A stretch of 64,000 nt of DNA. Source: Zhihengliuella halotolerans (lineage in GTDB: Bacteria > Actinomycetota > Actinomycetes > Actinomycetales > Micrococcaceae). Below the pieces are notes generated by a model. That model was not told where the DNA came from. It did not search any database and saw only the letters and a program-made list of their open reading frames with translations. Both the position numbers and the translations under genes were made by a program. This document shows positions 25,097-34,315 of the stretch, piece by piece. The stretch is from contig NZ_SHLA01000001.1 of NCBI RefSeq assembly GCF_004217565.1, positions 434,001 through 498,000 on the forward strand, read 5' to 3'. Position 1 is the stretch's first letter, and the number at the start of each line of letters is the position of its first letter.

Positions 25097-26134
25097 ATGA
25101 GTGAATCGCGAATCCTGACCCGCGTGGCGCAATCCTTGGCGGTCGCCTGCATCGTCGCCGTCTCGGCGATCGGGCTCGACGCCGGCCCCGCCGACGCGGC
25201 CGGGGCGGCCGCCCGCGCGCCGGCCGCGGCGTCTTCGTCATCGATCCCCGCCGAGGAGGACGTGCCCGAAGGGGCCGAGACGCCGTACCTTGTCGAGGAT
25301 CCCGCGATCGCGGAGCAGTACGCGGTGAGCAGCGCGACGATCAACCGCGATCCGACGAGCCCGCTGGTGCTGGCCTCGCGGAAGTACCCGATCCAGCCGG
25401 CGCGTTACGTGCCGCGACTGAGCTACATCCACAACACCAGCTACCGGGCGACGCCCGAGGCGGCCGCCGCCTACCGCAAGATGACGTGGTGGGCCAAGCA
25501 GGACGGGGTGGGGATGCGAGTCACGAGCGCCTACCGCTCCTACGACACGCAGAAGGCGCTCTACGACCGATACGTGCGGCTCTACGGCGAGGCCTACGCG
25601 AAGCGGATCTCGGCGCTGCCGGGTACGAGCGAGCACCAGCTGGGGCTCGCGATCGACGTCGGCGACTCCAGCGGCCGCTGCGGCCTGCAGGACTGCTTCG
25701 AGAACACCGCCACGGGCACATGGGTCAAGAAGAACGCGCACAAGTACGGATTCATCGTCCGCTACCCGAAGGCCTGGGAGTCGGTGACCGGGTATAAGTA
25801 CGAGCCGTGGCACCTGCGCTACGTCGGTACGACCGCCGCCGCTCGGATCTACAAGAACCAGATCCCGACGCTCGAGCACTACTCCGGCGCGCTCGGCCCG
25901 TGGGTCACGCAGCCGACGCACCGGACGGTGCACAAGGTCTGGATCCGTAAGTCGGGCTCCATCGACGCTCCGCGCGTGCGGCTGCTGCAACAGGGGGCGA
26001 AGATCTCCGTGACCGGCGCGCCAAAGAACGGCTGGTACCCGGTGCTGTACACCTCACCCAAGTACGGACGCGCCCACGGCTGGCTCAAGGCGCGCACCAT
26101 CTGGAGCTACAAGACGGGACAGCCCGAGGGATAG
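25097..26134 (+). CDS. Secreted VanY-type D-alanyl-D-alanine carboxypeptidase with SH3-like tail
   Basis: The 345-residue protein has a Sec signal peptide (SLAVACIVAVSAIGLDAGPADAA), an Ala-rich linker, and a VanY/peptidase M15B domain at about 105-245. The zinc-binding motif SEHQLGLAID supplies H180 and D187, with E236 and H239 in EPWHLRYVG completing the site. A C-terminal segment of about 75 residues (VHKVWIRKSG...VRLLQQGAKISV...NGWYPVLYTSPKYGRAHGWLKA) resembles a bacterial SH3 wall-binding domain. It trims the terminal D-Ala of peptidoglycan stem peptides. It sits between rimI and the SipW-type cluster. Confidence 0.9.
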   Translation: MSESRILTRVAQSLAVACIVAVSAIGLDAGPADAAGAAARAPAAASSSSIPAEEDVPEGAETPYLVEDPAIAEQYAVSSATINRDPTSPLVLASRKYPIQPARYVPRLSYIHNTSYRATPEAAAAYRKMTWWAKQDGVGMRVTSAYRSYDTQKALYDRYVRLYGEAYAKRISALPGTSEHQLGLAIDVGDSSGRCGLQDCFENTATGTWVKKNAHKYGFIVRYPKAWESVTGYKYEPWHLRYVGTTAAARIYKNQIPTLEHYSGALGPWVTQPTHRTVHKVWIRKSGSIDAPRVRLLQQGAKISVTGAPKNGWYPVLYTSPKYGRAHGWLKARTIWSYKTGQPEG

Positions 26135-26327
26135 AGGGGGCGCGTATCGTTCCTCTTTGTGGCGCGAATCACGCCCCCATGTGACGCGGAGGCGTCACCG
26201 GCCCGGCAACTGCTGATTCCTACCCTGCGCGTCAATACACTCCTGAGTAGGGCCGTTTCACGAGGCGTTCGCAGCACCATCGGGGCGGAGCCGGCGGCAC
26301 CGGCACGATCAACGCAGGGGGTACAAC

Positions 26328-26933
26328 ATGACAGAGCAGATGAAAGCCAAAAAGCGGGCGGTACTGGCCGGGGGACTGGTCCTCGGCATCGGTGCGGCAG
26401 TCACGCTCGCGGCGTGGACCGACTCCGAATTCGGCGAAGGCCTGTTCACCGCGGGATCCTTCAATCTGGAGGGCAGCGACGACGGCGTCGCCTACGCCGA
26501 GCACGAGACCGCGGACGGGGCGCTGCAGCTGACGTTCTCCGACCTCTTCGACAACTTGACCCCCAGCGACACGACCTACGCCGCGTACTGGCTCCGGCTG
26601 GACAGCGCCACCACGACGGACGGAACGCTGACGCCGGCCGGCGCGGTCGCCACCGATGTGGCGGGAGCGAATGCCGCCGCCACGAGCTACACCATCACCG
26701 AGGTCGAGAGTGGCGACTGCGAGGCGGGCACCGCCACCGGCCCCGTGATCGCCAGCGGCGCGACCCTGAACGACCAGTCCGGCGCGACGAGCTTGGACCT
26801 CGTCTCCAACGGCGGCGGCACCGACGGCACGGCCATCCCGCTCTGCTTCGCCGTCACCGCCGGTGACGAAGGCGAGTTCGAGCAGGGCGGGCAGACGTCC
26901 GTCATCTGGCAGTTCGACGCCGAGAGCGAGTAG
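26328..26933 (+). CDS. SipW-type signal peptide surface protein 1
   Basis: The 201-residue protein has a short charged start (MTEQMKAKKRAVLAGGLV), a hydrophobic core and the alternate-signal cleavage context TLAAWTDSEFGEGLFTAGSFNLEG seen in TasA/camelysin-like proteins processed by SipW-type peptidases. The mature part is acidic, Thr/Ala-rich and predicted beta, with two cysteines (SGDCEAG and PLCFAV). The structural or fibre-like role is inferred from the family. It is first in a cluster with a close paralogue and the cognate-looking signal peptidase. Confidence 0.82.
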   Translation: MTEQMKAKKRAVLAGGLVLGIGAAVTLAAWTDSEFGEGLFTAGSFNLEGSDDGVAYAEHETADGALQLTFSDLFDNLTPSDTTYAAYWLRLDSATTTDGTLTPAGAVATDVAGANAAATSYTITEVESGDCEAGTATGPVIASGATLNDQSGATSLDLVSNGGGTDGTAIPLCFAVTAGDEGEFEQGGQTSVIWQFDAESE

Positions 26934-26937
26934 GCGC

Positions 26938-27537
26938 GTGGGGCGCCACACGTCCCTGAACCGGCCGGCGCTGCTCCGGATCCGCGCGGTGCTCGCCGGC
27001 GCGCTGGTCCTGGGCGTCGGGACGACGCTGACGCTCGCCGCGTGGACCGATTCCGAGCACGCGCAGTCCGACTTCACGGCGAGCGTCTTCGGCATCCAGG
27101 GCGATCCCGGCACGGGCTACGCTGAGCACTCGACGTCGGGCACGGCCGCCCAGCTGACGTTCGGCACGGCGGCGAGCGCGATGTCTCCGGGGTCCGTCGT
27201 GCACGGGCGGTTGGACGTGCGCACGACGGCGGCCAGTACCGTCGGCGGGACCGTCGCCCTGAGCGCGTCGACGCCGAGCGGGGCGACAGCCATCACCAAC
27301 AACCTCACCTACCGCGTCGCCGTCGTGGACACGGCGACGAGCTGCGCGGCGGCCACCTACAGCGGAACCGCCGTGCCGGCGTCGTCCGTCTTCTCCCCGG
27401 CGCAGGCCACCGTCGCAGCGGCCGCCGGCAACGCCCGCCGGTTCTGCTTCGAGGTGCGGTTGGCCACCGGCACGCCGAACAACGCCCAGGGTCAGAGCGG
27501 GAACATCACGTGGCAGGTCACCGGCACTTCCGACTGA
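26938..27537 (+). CDS. SipW-type signal peptide surface protein 2
   Basis: The GTG at 26938, four bases after the previous stop, gives 199 residues and implies coupled translation. The signal LLRIRAVLAGALVLGVGTTLTLAAWTDSEHAQSDFTASVFGIQG matches that of the preceding protein almost motif for motif. The mature part is Thr/Ala/Ser-rich with paired cysteines (TSCAAATY and RFCFEV) at positions matching its neighbour. The two are clear paralogues, probably surface fibre or matrix subunits. Confidence 0.82.
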   Translation: MGRHTSLNRPALLRIRAVLAGALVLGVGTTLTLAAWTDSEHAQSDFTASVFGIQGDPGTGYAEHSTSGTAAQLTFGTAASAMSPGSVVHGRLDVRTTAASTVGGTVALSASTPSGATAITNNLTYRVAVVDTATSCAAATYSGTAVPASSVFSPAQATVAAAAGNARRFCFEVRLATGTPNNAQGQSGNITWQVTGTSD

Positions 27538-27574
27538 TCCGCAATCGAGACGACCGAACGTGAAGGGAGGGGAG

Positions 27575-28936
27575 ATGGTGCGACGCGCAGCCGCGCGCCC
27601 GCGGGCCTCGCGCGCCGCGCGCTTCCTCGGCGGCGCCCTGCTGAACGTCGCCGCGGCGGGCGGTGCGGTGTGCATCGTGCTGGCCGTCTGCGCGTTCGTC
27701 TTCGACGTCTCCCTCCTGATGTTCAAGACCGGATCGATGGAGCCGACTATTCCCACCGGATCCGTGGCCGTGGCGCGGGCCGTGCCGGCAGCCGACGTGC
27801 AGGTCGGACAGATCGTCACCGTGGACAGGCCGGGCCAGTTGCCCGTGACTCACCGGATCACCTCGATCGAGACGGCGGACGCCGGCTCCGCGACGCGCAC
27901 CTTCACGATGCGCGGCGACGCGAACCGGGACGACGACCCTTACCCGTACACGGTGGAGGAGGTCCGGCGCGTGTTCTTCCACGTGCCGCACGCGGCCAAC
28001 GTCGTCGTTTGGTTCGGCAACCCCTACGTGCTCGGCGGCCTCACACTGGGCGCGTCGGCGCTCGTCACGTGGGCCTTCTGGCCGCGCGGACACCGCCGTG
28101 ACGAGCCGGCCGATGCCCGCCGCGGCGGCCGTCACCGGGGAGCCGCCGTCCTGGCGCTCATCGTCGCCGCAGCCGGCGCCCAGGCCGCGTTCCCGGCACC
28201 GGCCGCGGCCGCGCCCGAGGAATCGACGGCCAGCGGCGACGTGCTGCGTGTGAGCACGCGCGGCGACGCGGCCGCCATGGGGGACCTGCGCCCCGGAGCG
28301 TCCGTCCCGTGGCAGGTCGGCGTCTGGGCCGACGCGGAGGAGTCCGGCAACGTCTCCGCGCGCCTGTCGGTCCGGGGCGACCCGCGCCTCGCGCTCGATG
28401 TCGCGGTCCGCTTCTGCACCGGACGGTGGACCGGGTACGACGACGCCGGCCGATCGATGGACGAGGCCACGTGCACGGGCCGGGACCTGGGCGCCGTCGA
28501 CCTGGGGACGGTGGCGGTCGGCGATTCGGCGGAGCTGTTCACCCGGGTCCCGGCTGACGAGGCGCGCTGGATGCTCTTCGACGTGCGGATCGCCGGCGGT
28601 ACCGGGCCGCAGGCGCAGCGCGCCCAGGGCGCCAGCACCGCGCTGCGGGTCACCGCCTCGGGCTTCGGCGAAGACGTCGGCGTGGAACCGCCTCCGGGCC
28701 CCTCACCGACGCCGTCCGCTGACCCGACATCGCCCGCGGACCCGCCCGCCTCGCCAACGGCCGCGCCCACGCCGCGACCGACGTCAACGCCCTCACCGGG
28801 GCCGGGAGACCTTCCGGACACCGGCGCGCGAATCGGCATCGCGTGGCTCGGCGGCGCCGCCCTCGTGCTGGGATCCGTCCTGCTCGAGGCGCGCCGCCGA
28901 GCGCGCCGGAATCGGGGTGAGAGCGATGCCGGGTAG
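27575..28936 (+). CDS. SipW-like signal peptidase I fused to an LPxTG-anchored ectodomain
   Basis: ATG 27575 follows a strong AGGGAGGGG site and gives 453 residues. Residues 1-170 form an ER/SipW-type signal peptidase: membrane helix at 22-50, catalytic Ser54 in TGSMEPTIPTGS, His93 in VTHRI (in place of the bacterial lysine), the GDAN box near 114, and a second helix near 150-170. Residues 188-213 look like an internal signal peptide (VLALIVAAAGAQA...AAAA). They are followed by a soluble ectodomain of about 160 residues, a Pro/Ser/Thr linker, and the sortase signal LPDTG (413-417) with helix and RRRARRNR tail. This domain order is unusual. It probably processes the three neighbouring SipW-type substrates. 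Confidence 0.85.
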   Translation: MVRRAAARPRASRAARFLGGALLNVAAAGGAVCIVLAVCAFVFDVSLLMFKTGSMEPTIPTGSVAVARAVPAADVQVGQIVTVDRPGQLPVTHRITSIETADAGSATRTFTMRGDANRDDDPYPYTVEEVRRVFFHVPHAANVVVWFGNPYVLGGLTLGASALVTWAFWPRGHRRDEPADARRGGRHRGAAVLALIVAAAGAQAAFPAPAAAAPEESTASGDVLRVSTRGDAAAMGDLRPGASVPWQVGVWADAEESGNVSARLSVRGDPRLALDVAVRFCTGRWTGYDDAGRSMDEATCTGRDLGAVDLGTVAVGDSAELFTRVPADEARWMLFDVRIAGGTGPQAQRAQGASTALRVTASGFGEDVGVEPPPGPSPTPSADPTSPADPPASPTAAPTPRPTSTPSPGPGDLPDTGARIGIAWLGGAALVLGSVLLEARRRARRNRGESDAG

Positions 28937-29417
28937 CTCCTTCAAGACACGAGCGCTGGCGCTGCTCGCCGGCCTGGGCCTGGTGGCCGGGGCGCTCGCC
29001 GTGTCCGCGCCGGCCCAACCCACGTTGGCGTCCTGGGCCGACGCCGAGTTCGGCCGCGCCGGCCTGACGGCCGGTGAGGTCGCCCCGGCGCAGAACCTGA
29101 GCTGCAACAAGCCGCTGCTGGTGTCGCGCCTCGATTTCAGCTGGTCCAATCCGAGCGGCGGCCTGACGCGCCAGCAGTACCGCTGGGAGTTCTACAACCC
29201 CGGCCTGCTCGGCATCGGGCCGCCCACGCGCACGGGCACGCTGGCCGCGTCAGCCACGAGCGTGCAGGTGCCCGTGAGCCTGCTGTCCGCGGGGACCGGG
29301 CATTTCCGCCTCTTCGCCGTCGGGCCCGGGGGCTGGGAGACCGGCGTGCAGCACACGTACACCGTGGCCACTGGCCTGCTGATCTCGTGCGGCTCGGCCT
29401 CGGCCATCCCGCGATGA
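28926..29417 (+). CDS. SipW-type signal peptide surface protein 3
   Basis: The 163-residue protein overlaps the signal peptidase gene by 11 bases. It starts [26 protein letters not shown] and has the context [19 protein letters not shown], a variant of the W-(T/A)-D-(S/A)-E cleavage motif of proteins 1 and 2. The mature part (about 115 residues) is predicted beta-rich, with [24 protein letters not shown] resembling a fibronectin-III-like strand pattern, and has two cysteines. It is not closely similar to the other two beyond the signal. Confidence 0.78.
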   Translation: MPGSSFKTRALALLAGLGLVAGALAVSAPAQPTLASWADAEFGRAGLTAGEVAPAQNLSCNKPLLVSRLDFSWSNPSGGLTRQQYRWEFYNPGLLGIGPPTRTGTLAASATSVQVPVSLLSAGTGHFRLFAVGPGGWETGVQHTYTVATGLLISCGSASAIPR

Positions 29418-29454
29418 GGCATGCTCACGTCGCGCCCCGCGCGCGGCGACTAGA

Positions 29455-30537
29455 ATGAAACGCATGTCTGCTGCGCCCCTGATCCTCGGCATCGAGTCCT
29501 CCTGCGACGAGACCGGTGTCGGCATCGTCCGCGGGACCGAGTTGCTCGCCAACACCGTGAGCACCTCGATGGAACAGCACGTGCGGTTCGGCGGAGTGAT
29601 CCCTGAGATCGCCGCCCGCGCGCACCTGGAGACCATGATCCCCACGCTGCAGCAGGCGCTTGACACCGCCGGCGTCACCCTCGACGACGTCGACGCGCTC
29701 GCCGTGACGAGCGGCCCCGGGCTGTCCGGGGCCCTCATGGTCGGCGTCGCCGCCGCAAAGGCGCTGGCCGTCGCGACCGGCAAGCCATTGTACGCAATCA
29801 ACCACCTCGTCGCCCACGTGGGCGTGGGCGTGCTCGACGGCGGCGAACTGCCCGAGAACCTGGGCGCGCTGCTCGTCTCCGGCGGTCACACGGAGATCCT
29901 CAAGGTCAACGACCTGACAAGCGACGTCGAGCTGCTCGGCCAGACGATCGATGACGCGGCGGGGGAGGCCTACGATAAGGTCGCCCGCCTGCTCGGGCTC
30001 GGCTACCCGGGCGGACCGGCAGTCGACCGCATCGCGAGCGAGGGCAACCCGAAGGCGATCCGTTTCCCGCGCGGGCTCACGATGCCGAAGTTCGTCGGCA
30101 CCGCCGACGCCCCGGGTAAGCACCGGTACGACTTTTCCTTCTCCGGGCTGAAGACGGCCGTGGCCCGCAGCGTGGAGCAGTACCAGGCGAAGGGGATCGA
30201 GGTGCCGGTGGCCGACATTGCGGCGTCGTTCCAGGAGGCCGTGGTCGACGTCGTGACGAAGAAGGCGGTCATGGCGTGCACCGAGCACGGCCTGACGAAC
30301 CTGCTGCTCGGCGGCGGCGTGGCGGCCAACTCGCGGCTGCGCGAACTCCTGGCGGCGCGCTGTGCGTCGGCCGGGATCACGCTGCGCGTGCCGAAGCCGA
30401 GCCTCTGCACGGACAACGGCGCCATGATCGCGGCGCTGGCCTCGCAGCTGGTCTCGGCGGGCATCGCCCCGACCGGGCTGGGGTTCGCGACGGATCCGGG
30501 GCAGCCGATCACGCAGATCTCGCTGCCGGCTGCCTAG
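29455..30537 (+). CDS. tsaD: tRNA N6-adenosine threonylcarbamoyltransferase TsaD
   Basis: The 360-residue protein carries the Kae1/TsaD motifs [30 protein letters not shown], the metal-binding H117-x3-H121 in [16 protein letters not shown], and [14 protein letters not shown]. With TsaB and TsaE it transfers the threonylcarbamoyl group to A37 of tRNA. A second ATG three codons in (29464) could be the true start. In many actinobacteria tsaD directly follows rimI; here 4.4 kb of surface-protein genes separates them. Confidence 0.95.
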   Translation: MKRMSAAPLILGIESSCDETGVGIVRGTELLANTVSTSMEQHVRFGGVIPEIAARAHLETMIPTLQQALDTAGVTLDDVDALAVTSGPGLSGALMVGVAAAKALAVATGKPLYAINHLVAHVGVGVLDGGELPENLGALLVSGGHTEILKVNDLTSDVELLGQTIDDAAGEAYDKVARLLGLGYPGGPAVDRIASEGNPKAIRFPRGLTMPKFVGTADAPGKHRYDFSFSGLKTAVARSVEQYQAKGIEVPVADIAASFQEAVVDVVTKKAVMACTEHGLTNLLLGGGVAANSRLRELLAARCASAGITLRVPKPSLCTDNGAMIAALASQLVSAGIAPTGLGFATDPGQPITQISLPAA

Positions 30538-30596
30538 CCGAGCCCAGCGTGGCGGTGTGCTGCGCACCGCCCTGTTGCGGCGGCGTCGTACCCGCC

Positions 30597-31739
30597 CTAG
30601 GCGACGCGCATGCGCTCCACGTTGTCGCGGACGACGGCGCGCAGGTCGCCGTCGTGCGCTGCGGCGATCTTGCGCTGCCACTGGTAGCCGGCGCCGCCGC
30701 GCATGATGCGCTCGATGTCGGCCAGCTCGTCCGAGCAGCCGAGTTCGCGCGCGAACGGCTCCAGCCGGTTCAGGACCTTGTACATCTCATCCGTGACGAG
30801 GGCTTCGTTGCCCTCCTTGTCGAGGATGATGATCGAGTCCAAGCCGTAGCGGGCGGCGCGCCACTTGTTCTCCACTCGGTGCCACGGCGGCATGACCGGG
30901 ATCGCCCAGCCGTTGTCCAGACCCGTCGACATCTCATGCACCAGGCACTGCGTCAGCGCGGCGATCGCGGAGATGTCCTGCAGCGAGCTCATGCCGTCGC
31001 AGATGCGCATCTCCACCGTGCCGAACTTCGGCACCGGCCGCACGTCCCAGCGGATCTCGGAGATGTCGTCGATGACGCCCGTGTGCAGCATGTCGCCGAC
31101 GTAGTGCTCGAACGACTCCCACGCCCCGAAGTGGTACGGCAGCCCGGCGGTCGGCAGCTGCTGGAACATCAGCGCGCGCTGCGAGGCGTACCCGGTGTCT
31201 TCGCCGCCCCAGAACGGGCTCGACGCTGAGAGCGCCTGGAAGTGCGGCTGGTAGTTCACGAGCCCGTCCACGATCGGCAGTGCCTTCTCGCGCCGGTCCA
31301 GCCCGACGTGCACGTGCACCCCGTAGATCGCCATCTGCTGACCCCACCACTGGGTGCGGTCGATCATCTTGGCGTAGCGCTCCTTGTCCGTGACCGCCTG
31401 CAGCTTCGGCGGCGAGAACGGGTGGCTGCCCGCCGAGTACAGGTCGACTCCCATCGGGTCGGTGACCCGCCGGATCTCATTCAAGTTGTGGGCCAGCTCG
31501 GCCTCGGCCTCCGCCACCGTGTCGCACACGCCCGTGACGAGCTCCACAGTGTTCAGCAGCAGTTCCTGCTTCACGTGCGGGTGTTCCTCGTCCTCGGTCA
31601 GGTTGCCGTGCAGGGCGTGGACCCCGGCGAGAACCTCGTTGGCCACGGAACGCATATCCCCGGTTTCGCGGTCGACGAGCGCCACTTCCCATTCGACGCC
31701 GAGCGTCGACTGTTTGGACGCGGCGAACTCGATCTCCAT
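30597..31739 (-). CDS. Carboxylate-amine ligase, YbdK-type glutamate-cysteine ligase
   Basis: The ATG at 31739 with AAGGAG eight bases upstream gives 380 residues, normal for the family; longer in-frame versions would run into the divergent hexosaminidase gene. Motifs include STLGVEWEVALVDRETGDM, HVKQELLLNTVELVTGVCDT, YGVHVHVGLD, FWGGEDTGYASQRALMFQQLP and GTVEMRICDGMSS. Enzymes of this GCS2 family join glutamate and cysteine weakly, and several actinobacterial members act on other amines, so the exact substrate is uncertain. Only 64 bases separate it from the divergent gene. Confidence 0.9.
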   Translation of the reverse strand: MEIEFAASKQSTLGVEWEVALVDRETGDMRSVANEVLAGVHALHGNLTEDEEHPHVKQELLLNTVELVTGVCDTVAEAEAELAHNLNEIRRVTDPMGVDLYSAGSHPFSPPKLQAVTDKERYAKMIDRTQWWGQQMAIYGVHVHVGLDRREKALPIVDGLVNYQPHFQALSASSPFWGGEDTGYASQRALMFQQLPTAGLPYHFGAWESFEHYVGDMLHTGVIDDISEIRWDVRPVPKFGTVEMRICDGMSSLQDISAIAALTQCLVHEMSTGLDNGWAIPVMPPWHRVENKWRAARYGLDSIIILDKEGNEALVTDEMYKVLNRLEPFARELGCSDELADIERIMRGGAGYQWQRKIAAAHDGDLRAVVRDNVERMRVA

Positions 31740-31803
31740 GCGGGGTGCTCCTTCGTAGCTGACGAGCCGAGCCTTCATTGTATGGGCGCGGTACCCTTTC
31801 AGC

Positions 31804-33492
31804 GTGAAAACCGTCCGTACCGCTACGCGTCCGTCCCCGTTGTCGACCTCCCGGGCGGTCGCCGTCGCCCTGGCCTGCGGCGTTGTCCTCGCCGGCTGTG
31901 GCCCGGCCGCGCCGTCCTCGCCCGGGCCCACGGGCAGCACGACGGCGCCGGCACCCGAATCCACGACGCCACCGCCGCCGCCCGTGACCAGCTGGGGCCC
32001 GCTCGAGTCCGAGGTCGACGACGCCGCGGCCGCCGTGGAGCAGATGAGCCTGGGCGCGAAAGCCGGGCAGGTGCTGATCCAGTACTACTCGGGGGCGGAT
32101 GCGTCAGCGGCGCGCGCGACGGCCGAGGAGCTCGAACTCGGCGGCGTGATCATCATGGGCGACAACGTCCCGCAGGCCGCCGACGGCACGGCAGACACTG
32201 AGGCCCTGGGCGGGATCGTCGACGGTTTCCGGGAGACGATGGAGGCCGGACGTGACTGGCCCGCGATCGTCGGGATCGACCAAGAGGGCGGGCGCGTGGC
32301 CCGGCTGAATGCCCCGCTGACCGAGTGGTCCACCCCGATGGCGTTCGGCGCCGCCGGAGAACCGGAATTGACCGGGCGGGCCCAGCAGGCGCTGGCCGGC
32401 GACCTGGCCGAGATCGGCTTCACGATGAACTTCTCACCCGACGCGGACGTGACCGTCGGGCCGCAGGACCCCGTGATCGGGGCCCGTTCCTACAGCTCCG
32501 ACCCCGACGTCGTGGGCGAGCACGCGCTGGCCGCCGTCGACGGCTCGCTCGCGGCCGGGATCCTGCCCTCGCTCAAGCACTTCCCGGGCCACGGGTCCGT
32601 GACCACCGACTCGCACGTCGGGCTGCCCGTGCAGGAGAAGACGCGCGAGCAGCTGGCCGAGCACGACTGGGTCCCGTTCGCCGCTGGTGCCGGCACCGCC
32701 GAGGACCCGGGTGTGCCCATGGTCATGGTGGGGCACATCGCGGTGACGGACCTGGAGGCGGGGGTGCCGTCGTCATTGTCGGCGGCGACCTATCAGGCGC
32801 TGCGCGACGACATCGGTTTCGAGGGTGTCGCCGTGACCGACGCGCTGAACATGGGCGCGCTCAACCAGACAGCGGGCAACCCGGCGGTGAACGCGCTGGC
32901 CGCCGGAGCCGACCTGCTGCTCATGCCCGCCGACGTGCGGCCCGCGCACGCCGCGATTGTCGCCGCCGTGGAGGACGGGACGATCGAGCCGGAGCGGCTC
33001 GACGACGCCGCGACGCGGGTCGTGGCGATGATGATGTGGCAGCAGCGCCTGAGCGAGGACGCCGAGGCGGCAAGCGAAACGCGCGAGCCGAGCTCCGACG
33101 TCGCACTCGAGGCGGCCCGCGCCGCAATCACCCAGGTGAGCGGGACGTGCGGGGCGGACCTGGTCGGCGACTCGATCCAGATCGTCGGCGGCAATCCGGC
33201 CGACCGGGCGCGCCTGACCGCCGCCGCGCAGGAGGCCGGGCTCGCCGTCGGATCGGGGCCGGTCGTGACGCTGCTCGGGACGGACGTGCCGCCGGCGAGC
33301 GGCGACGTCGTCGTGACCCTCGACGCGCCGTGGCCGCTGGCCGGATCGACCGGGAACGCGGCGCTCATTGCGCTCTACGGGCGCAACGAGGAGTCCTTCA
33401 CCGCGCTCGTGGAGGTCCTGACCGGGGATCGCGAGGCGCCGGGTGCGCTGCCTGTTGACGTGGGCGGGTACGCCGCCGGCGCCGGTTGCTAG
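31804..33492 (+). CDS. Lipoprotein GH3 beta-N-acetylhexosaminidase (NagZ-like)
   Basis: The GTG start yields 562 residues with a lipoprotein signal (VALACGVVLAGC, lipid at C32) and a Pro/Thr linker. The GH3 domain follows, with IGIDQEGGRVARL, the NagZ-type catalytic loop KHFPGHGSVTTDSHVGLP (its D-H pair serves as acid/base) and the nucleophile aspartate of VTDALNMGAL. After the barrel, about 150 residues resemble the C-terminal alpha/beta domain of larger GH3 enzymes, so it is longer than the single-domain E. coli enzyme. It removes N-acetylglucosamine from muropeptides or chitin fragments outside the membrane. Confidence 0.92.
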   Translation: MKTVRTATRPSPLSTSRAVAVALACGVVLAGCGPAAPSSPGPTGSTTAPAPESTTPPPPPVTSWGPLESEVDDAAAAVEQMSLGAKAGQVLIQYYSGADASAARATAEELELGGVIIMGDNVPQAADGTADTEALGGIVDGFRETMEAGRDWPAIVGIDQEGGRVARLNAPLTEWSTPMAFGAAGEPELTGRAQQALAGDLAEIGFTMNFSPDADVTVGPQDPVIGARSYSSDPDVVGEHALAAVDGSLAAGILPSLKHFPGHGSVTTDSHVGLPVQEKTREQLAEHDWVPFAAGAGTAEDPGVPMVMVGHIAVTDLEAGVPSSLSAATYQALRDDIGFEGVAVTDALNMGALNQTAGNPAVNALAAGADLLLMPADVRPAHAAIVAAVEDGTIEPERLDDAATRVVAMMMWQQRLSEDAEAASETREPSSDVALEAARAAITQVSGTCGADLVGDSIQIVGGNPADRARLTAAAQEAGLAVGSGPVVTLLGTDVPPASGDVVVTLDAPWPLAGSTGNAALIALYGRNEESFTALVEVLTGDREAPGALPVDVGGYAAGAGC

Positions 33493-33502
33493 GGTTGGCG
33501 GC

Positions 33503-34315
33503 ATGCCCATTCTGAACAAGGACATGACCCTGTGCATCTCGCTGTCGGAGCGGCCCAGCAACAACGGGACGCGCTTCCACAACCACCTGTACGAGCAGCT
33601 GGGCCTGAACTGGATCTACAAGGCGTTCCGCCCCACCGACATCGCCGACGCGATCGCCGGGGTGCGCGGGCTCGGGATCCGCGGGTGCGCTGTCTCGATG
33701 CCGCACAAGGAGGCGGTGATCGAGCTCGTGGACCACATGACGGAGTCGGCTGCGGCGATCGCGTCGGTCAACACCATCGTGAACGACGACGGTGTGCTGA
33801 CGGCCTACAACACCGATTTCCTCGCCGTGGCGCAGCTCGTCGAGGATCTGGACAAGGACCTGTCCGTGGCGGTGCGCGGCTCCGGCGGCATGGCCAAGGC
33901 GACCGTCGCGGCGCTGAAGAGCGCAGGGTTCGGCGACGTCACCGTCGTCGCACGGAATGAGACGCGGGGGACCGCGCTCGCCGAGCAGTACGGGTTCGCG
34001 TACTCGGCTGAGGTGCCGGCGGGGGCCACGATGCTCGTGAACGTCACGCCGATCGGCATGGACGGAGGCGACGGGGCGGGGCAGCTGTCCTTCACCGAAG
34101 AGGAGATTGCCCGGGCCGAAGTGGTCTTCGACGTCATCGCCGTGCCGGCCGAGACGCCGCTCATCGCCGCCGGGCGCGCGGCCGGCAAGCGCGACATCAC
34201 GGGCGCGGAGGTCATGACGCTGCAGGCGCTCGAGCAGTTCGTGCTCTACACGGGCATCACGCCGACGGCGGAGCAGGTCGCTGCGGCCGAGGAGTTCATG
34301 CGCTCGCAGGCGTAG
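33503..34315 (+). CDS. Shikimate 5-dehydrogenase family protein
   Basis: The 270-residue protein begins at ATG 33503, ten bases after the previous stop. It has the substrate-domain motifs YKAFRPTDI, GCAVSMPHKEAVI and ASVNTIVNDDGVLTAYNTDF, and a nucleotide-binding segment VRGSGGMAKATVAALKSAGF with RGSGGMA in place of GAGGAA. These features match shikimate-dehydrogenase-like proteins, which include quinate/shikimate and AroE-like paralogues. It is not next to other aromatic-pathway genes, so it may be a secondary paralogue rather than the biosynthetic AroE. Confidence 0.88.
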   Translation: MPILNKDMTLCISLSERPSNNGTRFHNHLYEQLGLNWIYKAFRPTDIADAIAGVRGLGIRGCAVSMPHKEAVIELVDHMTESAAAIASVNTIVNDDGVLTAYNTDFLAVAQLVEDLDKDLSVAVRGSGGMAKATVAALKSAGFGDVTVVARNETRGTALAEQYGFAYSAEVPAGATMLVNVTPIGMDGGDGAGQLSFTEEEIARAEVVFDVIAVPAETPLIAAGRAAGKRDITGAEVMTLQALEQFVLYTGITPTAEQVAAAEEFMRSQA

